NCBI GenBank assembly: GCA_020632925.1
Contig: JACKER010000017.1
Location: 1-64,000 of the forward strand
Length of the DNA: 64,000 nucleotides
DNA from: Alphaproteobacteria bacterium
GTDB lineage: Bacteria; Myxococcota_A; UBA796; GCA-2862545
Reading direction: 5' to 3'
The notes beneath the pieces are model-generated. The model worked only from the letters and a program-made list of their open reading frames with translations, had not been told where the DNA came from and searched no databases. The position numbers were made by a program, and so were the translations under genes. Shown piece by piece: positions 19,411-27,071 of this stretch (its first letter is position 1; the number at the start of each line of letters is the position of its first letter).

Positions 19411-21194
19411 TGCCGCCGCTCGTGCTCGTCGCGCTCTCCGGCTGTCATGCCGATCGGGTCGCGACGCTCGAGAAGCGGATCGCGGAGCGTCGGGTCGAGG
19501 TCCGCGAGCTCCAGGAGACGCTGTCGGAGCTGCGGCAGGAGCTGGACAAGAGCCCACCGCGAACCGCGAGCGTCCGCAACGACAACGATCCGCCCGGCTT
19601 CGACCTCCGTGCGCCGCTGCCCCCAGGCAAGCCCGGCCAGCCCGACGTCCTGCTCGTCTCCATCGACACCCTGCGCGCCGACCACCTCGGGACCTACGGG
19701 TACTCGCGCGACACGTCCCCGTTCCTCGATCAGCTCGCAGAGGACGGCACCTTGTTCGAGCAGGCCTGGTCGCCCACGTCCTGGACCCTGCCGTCGCACA
19801 CGACGATGCTCTCGGGCACGCTCCCGGTGCACCACGGCACCATCGACGACCACCTCACCATCTCGCCGGACCTGCCGCTGCTCCAGGAGTCCTTCCGCAA
19901 GGCGGGTTGGGGCACCATCGGCGCGGTCGCGACGCTCTTCGTGAGCAGCCGCTACGGGTTCGATCGCGGCTTCGACCGGTACACCGACTTCGGCATCAAG
20001 GACAAGGCGGAGAACAACCTCTCCACCGTCGACGCCGACCACGTGTTCCACAACGCGCTGTACTTCGCGCAGCAGCAGCCGGCGGGCAAGCCGCTCTTCC
20101 TGTTCACCCACGTCTACGACTGCCACTACCAGTACGACCCGCCCGCGCCCTGGAACACCAGGTTCGATCGCGGGCCGCAGTGGGACGACGAGGTGTACCG
20201 GAACTACCACGTCTACCAGAAGCAGATGATCAGCAAGGTCCAGCTCGATCACCAGGTCGCCCAGTACGACGAGGAGATCGCCTACGTCGACGCGATGCTC
20301 GAGGAGCTGGTGGAGACCTGGCGGGCGTCGGGCCGCGAGCTGATCGTGGTCGTGACGGCGGACCATGGTGAGGAGTTCGGCGAGCGCGGCAGCTGGGGGC
20401 ACGCCCACACGCTGTACCCCGAGCAGCTCCACGTCCCGCTGATCGTGAACGGCCCCGGGGTGAAGGCGCAGCGGGTCCCCGATCGCATCGGGACCGAGGA
20501 CATCGCTCCGACGGTGGCGGCGCTGGCGGGCATCCCGTTCACCTCGGCGAAGGACGGTCGCTCGCGAGCGCCCCAGGTGCGCGACGGCACCTCGCCCGGG
20601 ACGGTGGCGTCCGGTCGCTTCGCCGACACGAGCCGCTTCGACACCCTGGTCTATCGTTGGCACGACGCGCCGTACGACCTCTACGTCGACCTCAACGAGG
20701 TCAAGCGCGAGCTGTACGACCTGTCGCAGGACCCCGAAGAACGGCGGAACGTGTACAAGCCGAACCGCGAGCACGCCGAGAAGATGTTCACCGACATGAT
20801 GGCCTGGCTCGGCAACCCCTGGACGGCCAGGGCCAACGGCATGGTCACGGTGGTGGACGGGGTGCTCTTCGACGAGAAGGGCGAGCGGAAGAACGAGGCG
20901 ATGGACGTGAGCGCCGGCACGCGGTTCTCCGTCCAGCCGGGCGACGCGCTCGTCGCGTTCCGGCCGCGCGGGAGCAGCGTCGACCTGGGTCCCTGGCGTC
21001 CTCTGGGCGGATCCGTTCCGGGAACGGGCTGTCCGCTGGCCTTCGACGGGCGCTTCCTCGAAGACGCCGAGCTCTCCGAGCGGTCGGAGGACGAGCGCGC
21101 GATGCTCGAGGCCCTGGGGTACATCCAGGGAGACGACGAGGGCGACGACGAGGGGAGTGGGGCGGTCCCCAGCGGCCGGGTGCCCTGCCGCTGA
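19407..21194 (+). CDS. sulfatase-fold (alkaline phosphatase superfamily) lipoprotein
   Basis: A 595-residue protein beginning MMPPLVLVALSGC, a lipoprotein signal with Cys13, then a coiled coil (16-45). The catalytic domain starts near 72 with the metal-binding LVSIDTLRADHLG motif. The second metal site TADHGEEFGERGSWGHA lies near 320-336. At the place where sulfatases carry the formylglycine precursor (C/S-x-P-S-R), this protein has T-L-P-S-H. A Thr nucleophile there resembles phosphoglycerol- or phosphoethanolamine-transferase relatives more than true sulfatases. The substrate is unknown. It is coupled to the preceding lipoprotein by ATGA overlap. Confidence 0.88.
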   Translation: MMPPLVLVALSGCHADRVATLEKRIAERRVEVRELQETLSELRQELDKSPPRTASVRNDNDPPGFDLRAPLPPGKPGQPDVLLVSIDTLRADHLGTYGYSRDTSPFLDQLAEDGTLFEQAWSPTSWTLPSHTTMLSGTLPVHHGTIDDHLTISPDLPLLQESFRKAGWGTIGAVATLFVSSRYGFDRGFDRYTDFGIKDKAENNLSTVDADHVFHNALYFAQQQPAGKPLFLFTHVYDCHYQYDPPAPWNTRFDRGPQWDDEVYRNYHVYQKQMISKVQLDHQVAQYDEEIAYVDAMLEELVETWRASGRELIVVVTADHGEEFGERGSWGHAHTLYPEQLHVPLIVNGPGVKAQRVPDRIGTEDIAPTVAALAGIPFTSAKDGRSRAPQVRDGTSPGTVASGRFADTSRFDTLVYRWHDAPYDLYVDLNEVKRELYDLSQDPEERRNVYKPNREHAEKMFTDMMAWLGNPWTARANGMVTVVDGVLFDEKGERKNEAMDVSAGTRFSVQPGDALVAFRPRGSSVDLGPWRPLGGSVPGTGCPLAFDGRFLEDAELSERSEDERAMLEALGYIQGDDEGDDEGSGAVPSGRVPCR

Positions 21195-21204
21195 GGTCCA
21201 GGTC

Positions 21205-21714
21205 TCAGCGAGCGGCGGACCAGGTCGTGACGACGTCGAGCGGGCAGTTGACGCCGAGCTCGGCCACGAGGCCCTTGGCCACCAGATCGCCGAGGGAGTC
21301 GTCGATCACCAGCGTGGTCGTCGCATACCCGTTGGCGCCAGCGGCGCACGTCCCGATCTCGAGGGTGCAGCCCGCGGGGTCGCACGCGGTCACGCCGTTG
21401 CGCGTCACGTCCACCTCGGTGCCCAGCGGAGCCCCGAAGTCCCAGTCCTCGGTCTGGGTGCACGTCGACGAGGTCACCGTCGCCACCACGTCGCAGCCCG
21501 ACGTGGCGTTCTGGGTGATCGCCATCGAGGCGCCGGTGTAGTTCTGCCAGAACGGATCGTGCTCGAACGTGCCGCACTTGAAGCTCGAGAGCTGCCAGGT
21601 GCCCACCCACGGGCAATCCTCCGCGGCGGCCGGCGGCCCGGTGTCTCCGGTTCCGACCGGCGGCGGCTTGCCCAGCCCGCTGTTCGAGCAGGCCAGCAGG
21701 AACGACCACCACAT
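21205..21714 (-). CDS. small Cys-rich predicted lipoprotein
   Basis: A 169-residue protein. ATG at 21714 gives MWWSFLLAC, a very short lipoprotein signal with Cys9; GGAGG lies nine bases upstream. The mature part contains an Asp/Pro/Gly linker with DTG, then a beta-rich domain with about eight Cys residues (for example NATSGCDVV, SSTCTQ, TACDPAGC), likely paired as disulphides outside the cytoplasm. No family is recognised. It converges on the sulfatase-fold gene with a 10-base gap and is divergent from the next secreted protein. Confidence 0.75.
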   Translation of the reverse strand: MWWSFLLACSNSGLGKPPPVGTGDTGPPAAAEDCPWVGTWQLSSFKCGTFEHDPFWQNYTGASMAITQNATSGCDVVATVTSSTCTQTEDWDFGAPLGTEVDVTRNGVTACDPAGCTLEIGTCAAGANGYATTTLVIDDSLGDLVAKGLVAELGVNCPLDVVTTWSAAR

Positions 21715-21797
21715 GGGCTGTCCTCCAGGGGCCAGCATGTAGCCCCCTGCCAGCGCCCGTCAACCGAGAGCGGATCGTGCTATCCACGCCCCGGGGG

Positions 21798-22757
21798 ATG
21801 CGCATGATCTGGTCGTTGCTCGCCGCACCTGCACTGGCCCAGGACGACATCGCCGAGGAGATCGTCGTCTGGGGGGACCTGTTCGCGCGGTGGGACGACA
21901 CGCGGTGGCTCGTCAAGACCGAGGTCGGCATGCCGTTCGAGCTCGTGTTCGCCGCCGACATGAACAAGGAGCTCCAGGTCCGCGAGTTCCAGGTCGCCGC
22001 GGTCCTGCACTGCAGCAAGGACTGGAAGCTCTCGGGCAAGAAGTACGAGGTGGGCTGCGCGCTGGAGGACGTGGCGCTGCAGGCGGCCGTCTCCGAGCGC
22101 AATGTGTCCGAGGCCGACGTCGAGCGCGCCCAGGGCATCCTCGACGAGATCGACCGCAAGCTCACCGGCGCCATCCTCCAGCTCCAGGTCGCCGACGACG
22201 GGCGTGTCACGGACCTCGATCTCGAGGGCATCACGACCCACAACCGGCGCCAGAACGTGATGCAGGAGACCCTGCGTCAGGTGGTCAGCCGCATGGTCGT
22301 CGGCTTCCACATGAAGATGCAGAAGTTCAACCAGCTGCACGAGGGCAAGTGGTACGAGTTCAACTCGACGCTGATGAGCATCCCACTCCCGCCCGGCGTC
22401 CCCGGCAGCTCGGGGTCGAGCATGATGGTGCACCAGCTCGACCGGTACAAGGGGCACGTCCTGGTCCAGTCGGTCGGGAAGGGGACCACCGAGGTCTCCG
22501 GCAACCTGTTCACGCTGGCGTTCACCGGGGTGAGCATCTACGACGACCGCGAGGGCTTCATGAGCGAGCGCGTCTGGGCGCTCGAGGGCACGCCGAACGC
22601 GTCCACGCTGTTCAACGCCGCTGCGTCGTACTTCCACGCGGGTCGCATCGCGATGCTCGGGCCCGACGACCACCCGGACCTCGGCCCCACCCGACCGGTG
22701 AACGGTCGCTCCCAGCACTCGCCGCTGCTCCCGGCCTGGCAGTCGATCGAGCACTGA
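21798..22757 (+). CDS. secreted protein of unknown function
   Basis: A 319-residue protein. The start ATG at 21798 gives a compact signal peptide, MRMIWSLLAAPALA, with likely cleavage before Gln15; GGGGG just upstream can serve as binding site. The mature protein mixes beta and helical segments, with a cysteine pair near residues 67 and 81 (LHCSKDW and VGCALED) and a region near 165-200 rich in His and Met (HMKMQKFNQLHEGKW). No membrane anchor and no recognised family. It stands alone between a divergent lipoprotein and an unassigned small gene. Confidence 0.75.
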   Translation: MRMIWSLLAAPALAQDDIAEEIVVWGDLFARWDDTRWLVKTEVGMPFELVFAADMNKELQVREFQVAAVLHCSKDWKLSGKKYEVGCALEDVALQAAVSERNVSEADVERAQGILDEIDRKLTGAILQLQVADDGRVTDLDLEGITTHNRRQNVMQETLRQVVSRMVVGFHMKMQKFNQLHEGKWYEFNSTLMSIPLPPGVPGSSGSSMMVHQLDRYKGHVLVQSVGKGTTEVSGNLFTLAFTGVSIYDDREGFMSERVWALEGTPNASTLFNAAASYFHAGRIAMLGPDDHPDLGPTRPVNGRSQHSPLLPAWQSIEH

Positions 22758-22820
22758 TCGCGGGGGCGCGCCGGCGGACGATGGGGGGGCGATCGTGGAG
22801 GATCCCGATCGCGACTGCCT

Positions 22821-22837
22821 GTCCAAACATTCTGGAC
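22821..22837. repeat. short inverted repeat GTCCA-N7-TGGAC
   Basis: Five-base arms (22821-22825 and 22833-22837) lie in the locally AT-richer 155-base gap before the gene at 22913. It could be an operator or a chance match; there is no second copy nearby. Confidence 0.2.
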
Positions 22838-22912
22838 GGTCAGTCAGAAATGGGAGTACGGTGGATCATCGGCGGGCTCAGGGCGGGACCGCCTCTCCCG
22901 GTGGGGACGACC

Positions 22913-23224
22913 ATGTCGGTTCTCGATCCACGTCACGCGCCTTCGACCTGGCAATGCTGGCTGGCCGCGCTGTGGGACGTCCTGCAGACGGACGACGAGG
23001 CCTGCGACCGGCTGATCCGCTGCGCCGGCGGGCACCAGGGCGCCGTCCACCTCCTCGAGGGAGACGCGTCGACCGCTGACGCCCTGGCTTACGCGCGAAC
23101 GCTCTCCGAGCTGGGGTACGCGTCGGAGGCCGCCGAGGTGCTCGCCGAGGTGCTCCGGGTCGCGTTCGGCGCGTTCGACCGCCTCCCGCGCATCGAGATG
23201 AGCGCCTCGTTCGCGACCGCCTGA
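22913..23224 (+). CDS. small helical protein, 103 residues
   Basis: A frame from ATG 22913 preceded by GGGGACGA. The product has several Trp residues at the N-terminus (STWQCWLAALWDVL), three Cys residues and three amphipathic helices, with no signal peptide or membrane segment. The repeating pattern from about residue 55 to 85 (ALAYARTLSELGYASEAAEVLAEVL) resembles one TPR-like helix pair. No family is recognised. It converges on the gene ending at 23230. Confidence 0.5.
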   Translation: MSVLDPRHAPSTWQCWLAALWDVLQTDDEACDRLIRCAGGHQGAVHLLEGDASTADALAYARTLSELGYASEAAEVLAEVLRVAFGAFDRLPRIEMSASFATA

Positions 23225-23229
23225 GCGGA

Positions 23230-23748
23230 CTACTCGTCGCCCACCGCGGCCCAGAGCGGCCCGGTGTCGAGCGACTCGAGCAGCTGGTCGCAGGGCACGA
23301 ACTCGCGCACCACGATCCGCTCCTCCGGCGGCGACCGGAACGGCACCACCGGCTCGGGCATGTCCATGCGACCGGCGAGCGGGATCATCGTCTGCTGCTC
23401 GTCGCCCGGAGGACCCACCGTCGCGACGACCACGCAGCCACCCGCCTGGTGGCCGAGCATCAGCGACACCGACGTGCCGCGACAGCCCGAGCGCGGGCAG
23501 ACCCGCTCCGGCTCGGGACGCTGGTCCACCAGGTTCGAGCCGCGATCGCTGACGGCCTGCTGCGCGACCCGATCCTGCAACGCGCCCGCCAGCCGGCGGA
23601 TCTGCGGATCGTCCGTCGCGGGGACCACGCGGGGCCACAGGACGACCAGGCCCGCAGGCTTGCCCTTGGAGTGACTGATCTCGTCGCTGCCCACCGCACC
23701 CAGCGACGCCGAGGCCACCAGCGCGAGCACCACGATCCTGCCTCTCAA
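23230..23748 (-). CDS. small secreted protein at the end of the OmpA/TSP3 operon
   Basis: A 172-residue protein with a Sec signal (MRGRIVVLALVASASLGAVG, cleavage near residue 20). Its ATG overlaps the stop of the TSP3-repeat gene by four bases, so it is the third gene of a coupled operon with that gene and the OmpA-family protein. Three Cys residues occur in RVCPRSGCRG and VPCDQ, and one more in GGCVVVA. No family is recognised. Its fixed place suggests a periplasmic or surface accessory of the other two proteins, which is an inference. Confidence 0.75.
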   Translation of the reverse strand: MRGRIVVLALVASASLGAVGSDEISHSKGKPAGLVVLWPRVVPATDDPQIRRLAGALQDRVAQQAVSDRGSNLVDQRPEPERVCPRSGCRGTSVSLMLGHQAGGCVVVATVGPPGDEQQTMIPLAGRMDMPEPVVPFRSPPEERIVVREFVPCDQLLESLDTGPLWAAVGDE

Positions 23749-26700
23749 CGCCGCCTCCTGCGCAGGCCGATCAGGCCGGCGGTGAGCACGAGGCCCGCCA
23801 GCGGTCCCGGACCGTTGGTCCCGGTGTCGCAGGTCGAGGACAACCCCGTGCCGCGGTACCAGCCGATGTAGGCGCCGTCGGGATCGAGGTAGTTCGGCGT
23901 TCCGTCGCCGTCCTGGTCCTCGGTGCCTTCGTCGGCGTCGGGGATCGTGTCCCCGTCCGCGTCGGTGTCCACCCAGTTGGGGTCGCCGTCACCGTCCACG
24001 TCGCTGCCGAACTCGAGGCCGTCCTCAGCCTCGGTCGCGGTCGGGATTCCGTCGCCGTCGTCGTCGTCGTCGATCCGGTCGTCCAGGCCGTCCCCGTCGG
24101 TGTCCTCGTGCCGCTCGTCGCGCGAGCGGACGCCGTCGTCGTCGTCGTCGGAGTCCAGGAAGTCGGGCGTCTGGTCGCCGTCGGAGTCGACGTCACCCTC
24201 CTCGGCATCGTCGAAGCCGTCGCCGTCGGCGTCGAGGTCCACGAAGTTCCCCGCGCCGTCCGTGTCCGTGTCCTCGCCGCCTTCGACCTCGTCGGGCAGA
24301 CCGTCCGCGTCGCTGTCCAGATCGAGGTGGTTGGGCGTGCCGTCACCGTCGAAGTCGTCGCCGAACCCGCCCTCGGTCAGGGTGGGGATGCCGTCGCCGT
24401 CGTCGTCGGGGTCGAGCCAGTCGGGCGCCTCGTCGCCGTCGTGATCGGGCGCGTTCTCCCAGTCAGCCTCCTGGTCCGTGCCGGGGACCCCCGCGGCGTC
24501 CCCGAGCTCCTCGATCGTGTCGATGCCGTCGCCGTCGTCGTCGGCGTCCTGGTAGTCGTTGGTCCCGTCGCCGTCCGAGTCGCGCCCCGCCTCGTCGCGG
24601 TCGCTGATCGTGTCGTTGTCGGCGTCGGTGTCGAGGAAGTCCGGCGTGCCGTCGCCGTCGGTGTCGCCGCCGCCCTCCTCCACGGAGGGGATGCCGTCGC
24701 CGTCGTCGTCGCAGTCGCGGTAGTTCGGGATGCCGTCGCCGTCGCGATCGTCGGCGATCCCGTCGCCGTTCACGTCCCACTCGTCCGCGGTGGGGATGCC
24801 GTCGCCGTCGTCATCGGTGTCGAGGTGGTCAGGGATGCCGTCGCCATCGAGGTCGTCGGGCGGGACGCTGCCGCCGGTGCACGTCGGATCGCCCGAGTCC
24901 TCGGCGAGCTCGACGCCGCTCGGCACGCCGTCGTCGTCGTCGTCGGTGTCGGCGTAGTCCGGGATCGTGTCGCCGTCGCTGTCGGTCAGGCCCTCGTCCT
25001 CGTCGAGCAGGCCGTCGCCGTCCGAGTCGGGATCGAGGAAGTTCGGTGCGCCGTCGCCGTCGATGTCGTCCGTCCCCTCGATCTCGCTCGGGATGCCGTC
25101 GTCGTCATCGTCGGTGTCGAGGTGGTTCGGGATCCCGTCGTCATCGAAGTCGTCGGGGATGCCGTCGCTGTTCAGGTCGACCTCGTCGGCGGTGGGGATA
25201 CCATCGTCGTCGTCGTCGGGATCGAGGTAGTCGAGGATGCCGTCCAGGTCGCTGTCGTCGTCCAGCGGGTCCAGGTTTCCGTTGGGGTCCTCGAACACGA
25301 GCGTGTCGTTGTCGTCGTCGCGGTCGACGAAGTCGGGGATCTGGTCCCCGTCGTTGTCGTCGTCCCAGATCCCGTCGCCGTTGGTGTCCTCGTCGGCGGT
25401 GAGCACGCCGTCGCCGTCGTCGTCGGTGTCGAGGTAGTTGGGGATCAGATCGCCGTCGACGTCCACCGTCCCCTCGATGACCGTGAGCACGCCATCGTTG
25501 TCGTCGTCCGGGTCCACGACGTCCGGCAGGTCGTCCCCGTCGTGGTCCGGCGGGTCGTACGGGTCGGCCCCCGTCTCGGTGCCGTCGTCGATGCCGTCGT
25601 CGTCCGAGTCGGGGTCGACGGGATCGGAGATGCCGGCCCGGACCTCGTCGAAGTCGCCGATCCCGTCCGAGTCCGTGTCGCGGCGCAGCGGGTTGGTGCC
25701 GGTGACGCACTCCTCCTCGGCGTCGACCAGCCCGTCGCCGTCACGATCGATCGTGGCGTCGCGGACGTCGACCGGGAAGGGACCGACCTCGTCCTCGTCC
25801 AGCCAGGTGTACGTGTCCAGCAGGGCGTCGTTGCCCCGAGAGGCGCTGGTGAACGAGCCCCAGGCGCGCGCGTTGACGTTGGCGGCGGCCGGCGCGGCGT
25901 ATGGCCCGCTGTCGAGCCCGAACGGCCCACTGCTCTCGAGCCCGAAGGCCGTGTTCGGCAGGGGCGTGTCCTGGAACATGACGTCGGAGTCGTTCCAGAA
26001 CATCGGCAGGCCGGTGCGCTGTTGGCTCCGGCTGACCTGGAACAGGCGGAAGCCCTGGTACGAGGTCTCCATGTCGTTCGCGACGTAGTGGAACTCGCCC
26101 ACGGTCAGCTTCAGGATGCAGTCGTACGTCCCTGGCGGGACCAGCGCGCCGGTGTTGTCCTCGCCGTTCCACACGATGCTGTTCGGGCCCTGCGCGGCCT
26201 CGACCAGGAGGTGGAAGTCGTCGTCCGAGGTCAGGTCGAACACGCCGTTGTCGTCGAGGTCGCACACGAGGTGTGCGACGCCCTCCACGCTGCTGTCGAA
26301 CGCCAGGACCGCGCCGGCACCGTCCACGCCGGGAGCGATCGCGGGGCACATGCCCTCGGGGGTCAACGAGGTGTTGGAGAGGACCGGCGTCACCTTGTCG
26401 TACGAGACCAGCGCCGGGTCCGGCGGGGCCAGGTACACGCGGTGGTCACCGACCGACGTCCACTCCCAGGCCGGGTACCGGCTGCGGCCATTCCCGCTCT
26501 GGATCCCGTCCTGGTTGGCGACCAGGGAGTAACGGAAGCCGACGAGGCCGTCGCAGGCCATCTCCACGACCGACTCCCGGCCCGGCGCCCCACCGTTGAC
26601 GACGGTGTAGAAGGAGCCGTCCGTTCCGAAGGCCACACCGAAGCCGCCGCCGTTGATGCGCCAGCGCTGGGCCCACACGCGGCCTTCGATGGGCTGGCTG

Positions 26701-27071
26701 CCCGCGCCGAGGACCGTGAACTCCCAGTTGTTCATCGAGTCGACGTTGCCGTCGTTGTCGAGGTCGGTCTGCGCGAGGGTGATCTTGTACGCGCCGGGGC
26801 CGGCGCTCACCGGGATGATGCCGGGCTGGTACCTCCCGATCAACGTCCCCACGGGGTCGTAGAGCGTCAGCTCGACGGGGAGGTCGCTGCCGCCGGGGTC
26901 GCGCACCGTACCGGCGTACCGGATGCGCTCGACCGTGTCGTCGACGATGTCGACGTACAACGTCGTGTTGGTGATGAGCTCCTGGGTGGGGCCCAGGTCC
27001 GCCTTCTCCTCGGCCCAAGCGGGCCCGTGGAGGGCGACGAGCGACAAGCCGATCAGGCTGGAGCGGATCAT
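23745..27071 (-). CDS. giant acidic thrombospondin type-3 repeat protein with MYXO-CTERM-like tail
   Basis: A 1108-residue exported protein. A signal peptide (MIRSSLIGLSLVALHGPAWA, about 20 residues) is followed by a beta-rich region to about residue 440, and then by more than 20 thrombospondin type-3 calcium-binding repeats (about 443-1060) of the DxDGDGxxD type. The tail is CDTGTNGPGPL, a hydrophobic segment and RRRRR, matching the MYXO-CTERM/GlyGly-CTERM plan of short motif, helix and basic end that directs surface sorting. A Cys in the motif would be the processing site. The protein is extremely Asp-rich and probably a rigid, calcium-dependent stalk outside the cell. ATGA overlaps link it to both neighbouring genes. 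Confidence 0.9.
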   Translation of the reverse strand: MIRSSLIGLSLVALHGPAWAEEKADLGPTQELITNTTLYVDIVDDTVERIRYAGTVRDPGGSDLPVELTLYDPVGTLIGRYQPGIIPVSAGPGAYKITLAQTDLDNDGNVDSMNNWEFTVLGAGSQPIEGRVWAQRWRINGGGFGVAFGTDGSFYTVVNGGAPGRESVVEMACDGLVGFRYSLVANQDGIQSGNGRSRYPAWEWTSVGDHRVYLAPPDPALVSYDKVTPVLSNTSLTPEGMCPAIAPGVDGAGAVLAFDSSVEGVAHLVCDLDDNGVFDLTSDDDFHLLVEAAQGPNSIVWNGEDNTGALVPPGTYDCILKLTVGEFHYVANDMETSYQGFRLFQVSRSQQRTGLPMFWNDSDVMFQDTPLPNTAFGLESSGPFGLDSGPYAAPAAANVNARAWGSFTSASRGNDALLDTYTWLDEDEVGPFPVDVRDATIDRDGDGLVDAEEECVTGTNPLRRDTDSDGIGDFDEVRAGISDPVDPDSDDDGIDDGTETGADPYDPPDHDGDDLPDVVDPDDDNDGVLTVIEGTVDVDGDLIPNYLDTDDDGDGVLTADEDTNGDGIWDDDNDGDQIPDFVDRDDDNDTLVFEDPNGNLDPLDDDSDLDGILDYLDPDDDDDGIPTADEVDLNSDGIPDDFDDDGIPNHLDTDDDDDGIPSEIEGTDDIDGDGAPNFLDPDSDGDGLLDEDEGLTDSDGDTIPDYADTDDDDDGVPSGVELAEDSGDPTCTGGSVPPDDLDGDGIPDHLDTDDDGDGIPTADEWDVNGDGIADDRDGDGIPNYRDCDDDGDGIPSVEEGGGDTDGDGTPDFLDTDADNDTISDRDEAGRDSDGDGTNDYQDADDDGDGIDTIEELGDAAGVPGTDQEADWENAPDHDGDEAPDWLDPDDDGDGIPTLTEGGFGDDFDGDGTPNHLDLDSDADGLPDEVEGGEDTDTDGAGNFVDLDADGDGFDDAEEGDVDSDGDQTPDFLDSDDDDDGVRSRDERHEDTDGDGLDDRIDDDDDGDGIPTATEAEDGLEFGSDVDGDGDPNWVDTDADGDTIPDADEGTEDQDGDGTPNYLDPDGAYIGWYRGTGLSSTCDTGTNGPGPLAGLVLTAGLIGLRRRRR
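23890..25745 (-). repeat. TSP3-coding repeat array
   Basis: About 1.85 kb of degenerate tandem repeats coding for the DxDxDG calcium-binding units. On the plus strand it reads as long runs of GTCGTC and GCCGTCGCC. The strong periodicity creates long open frames on both strands, which are shadows. Arrays like this are prone to unequal recombination and to misassembly. Confidence 0.85.
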
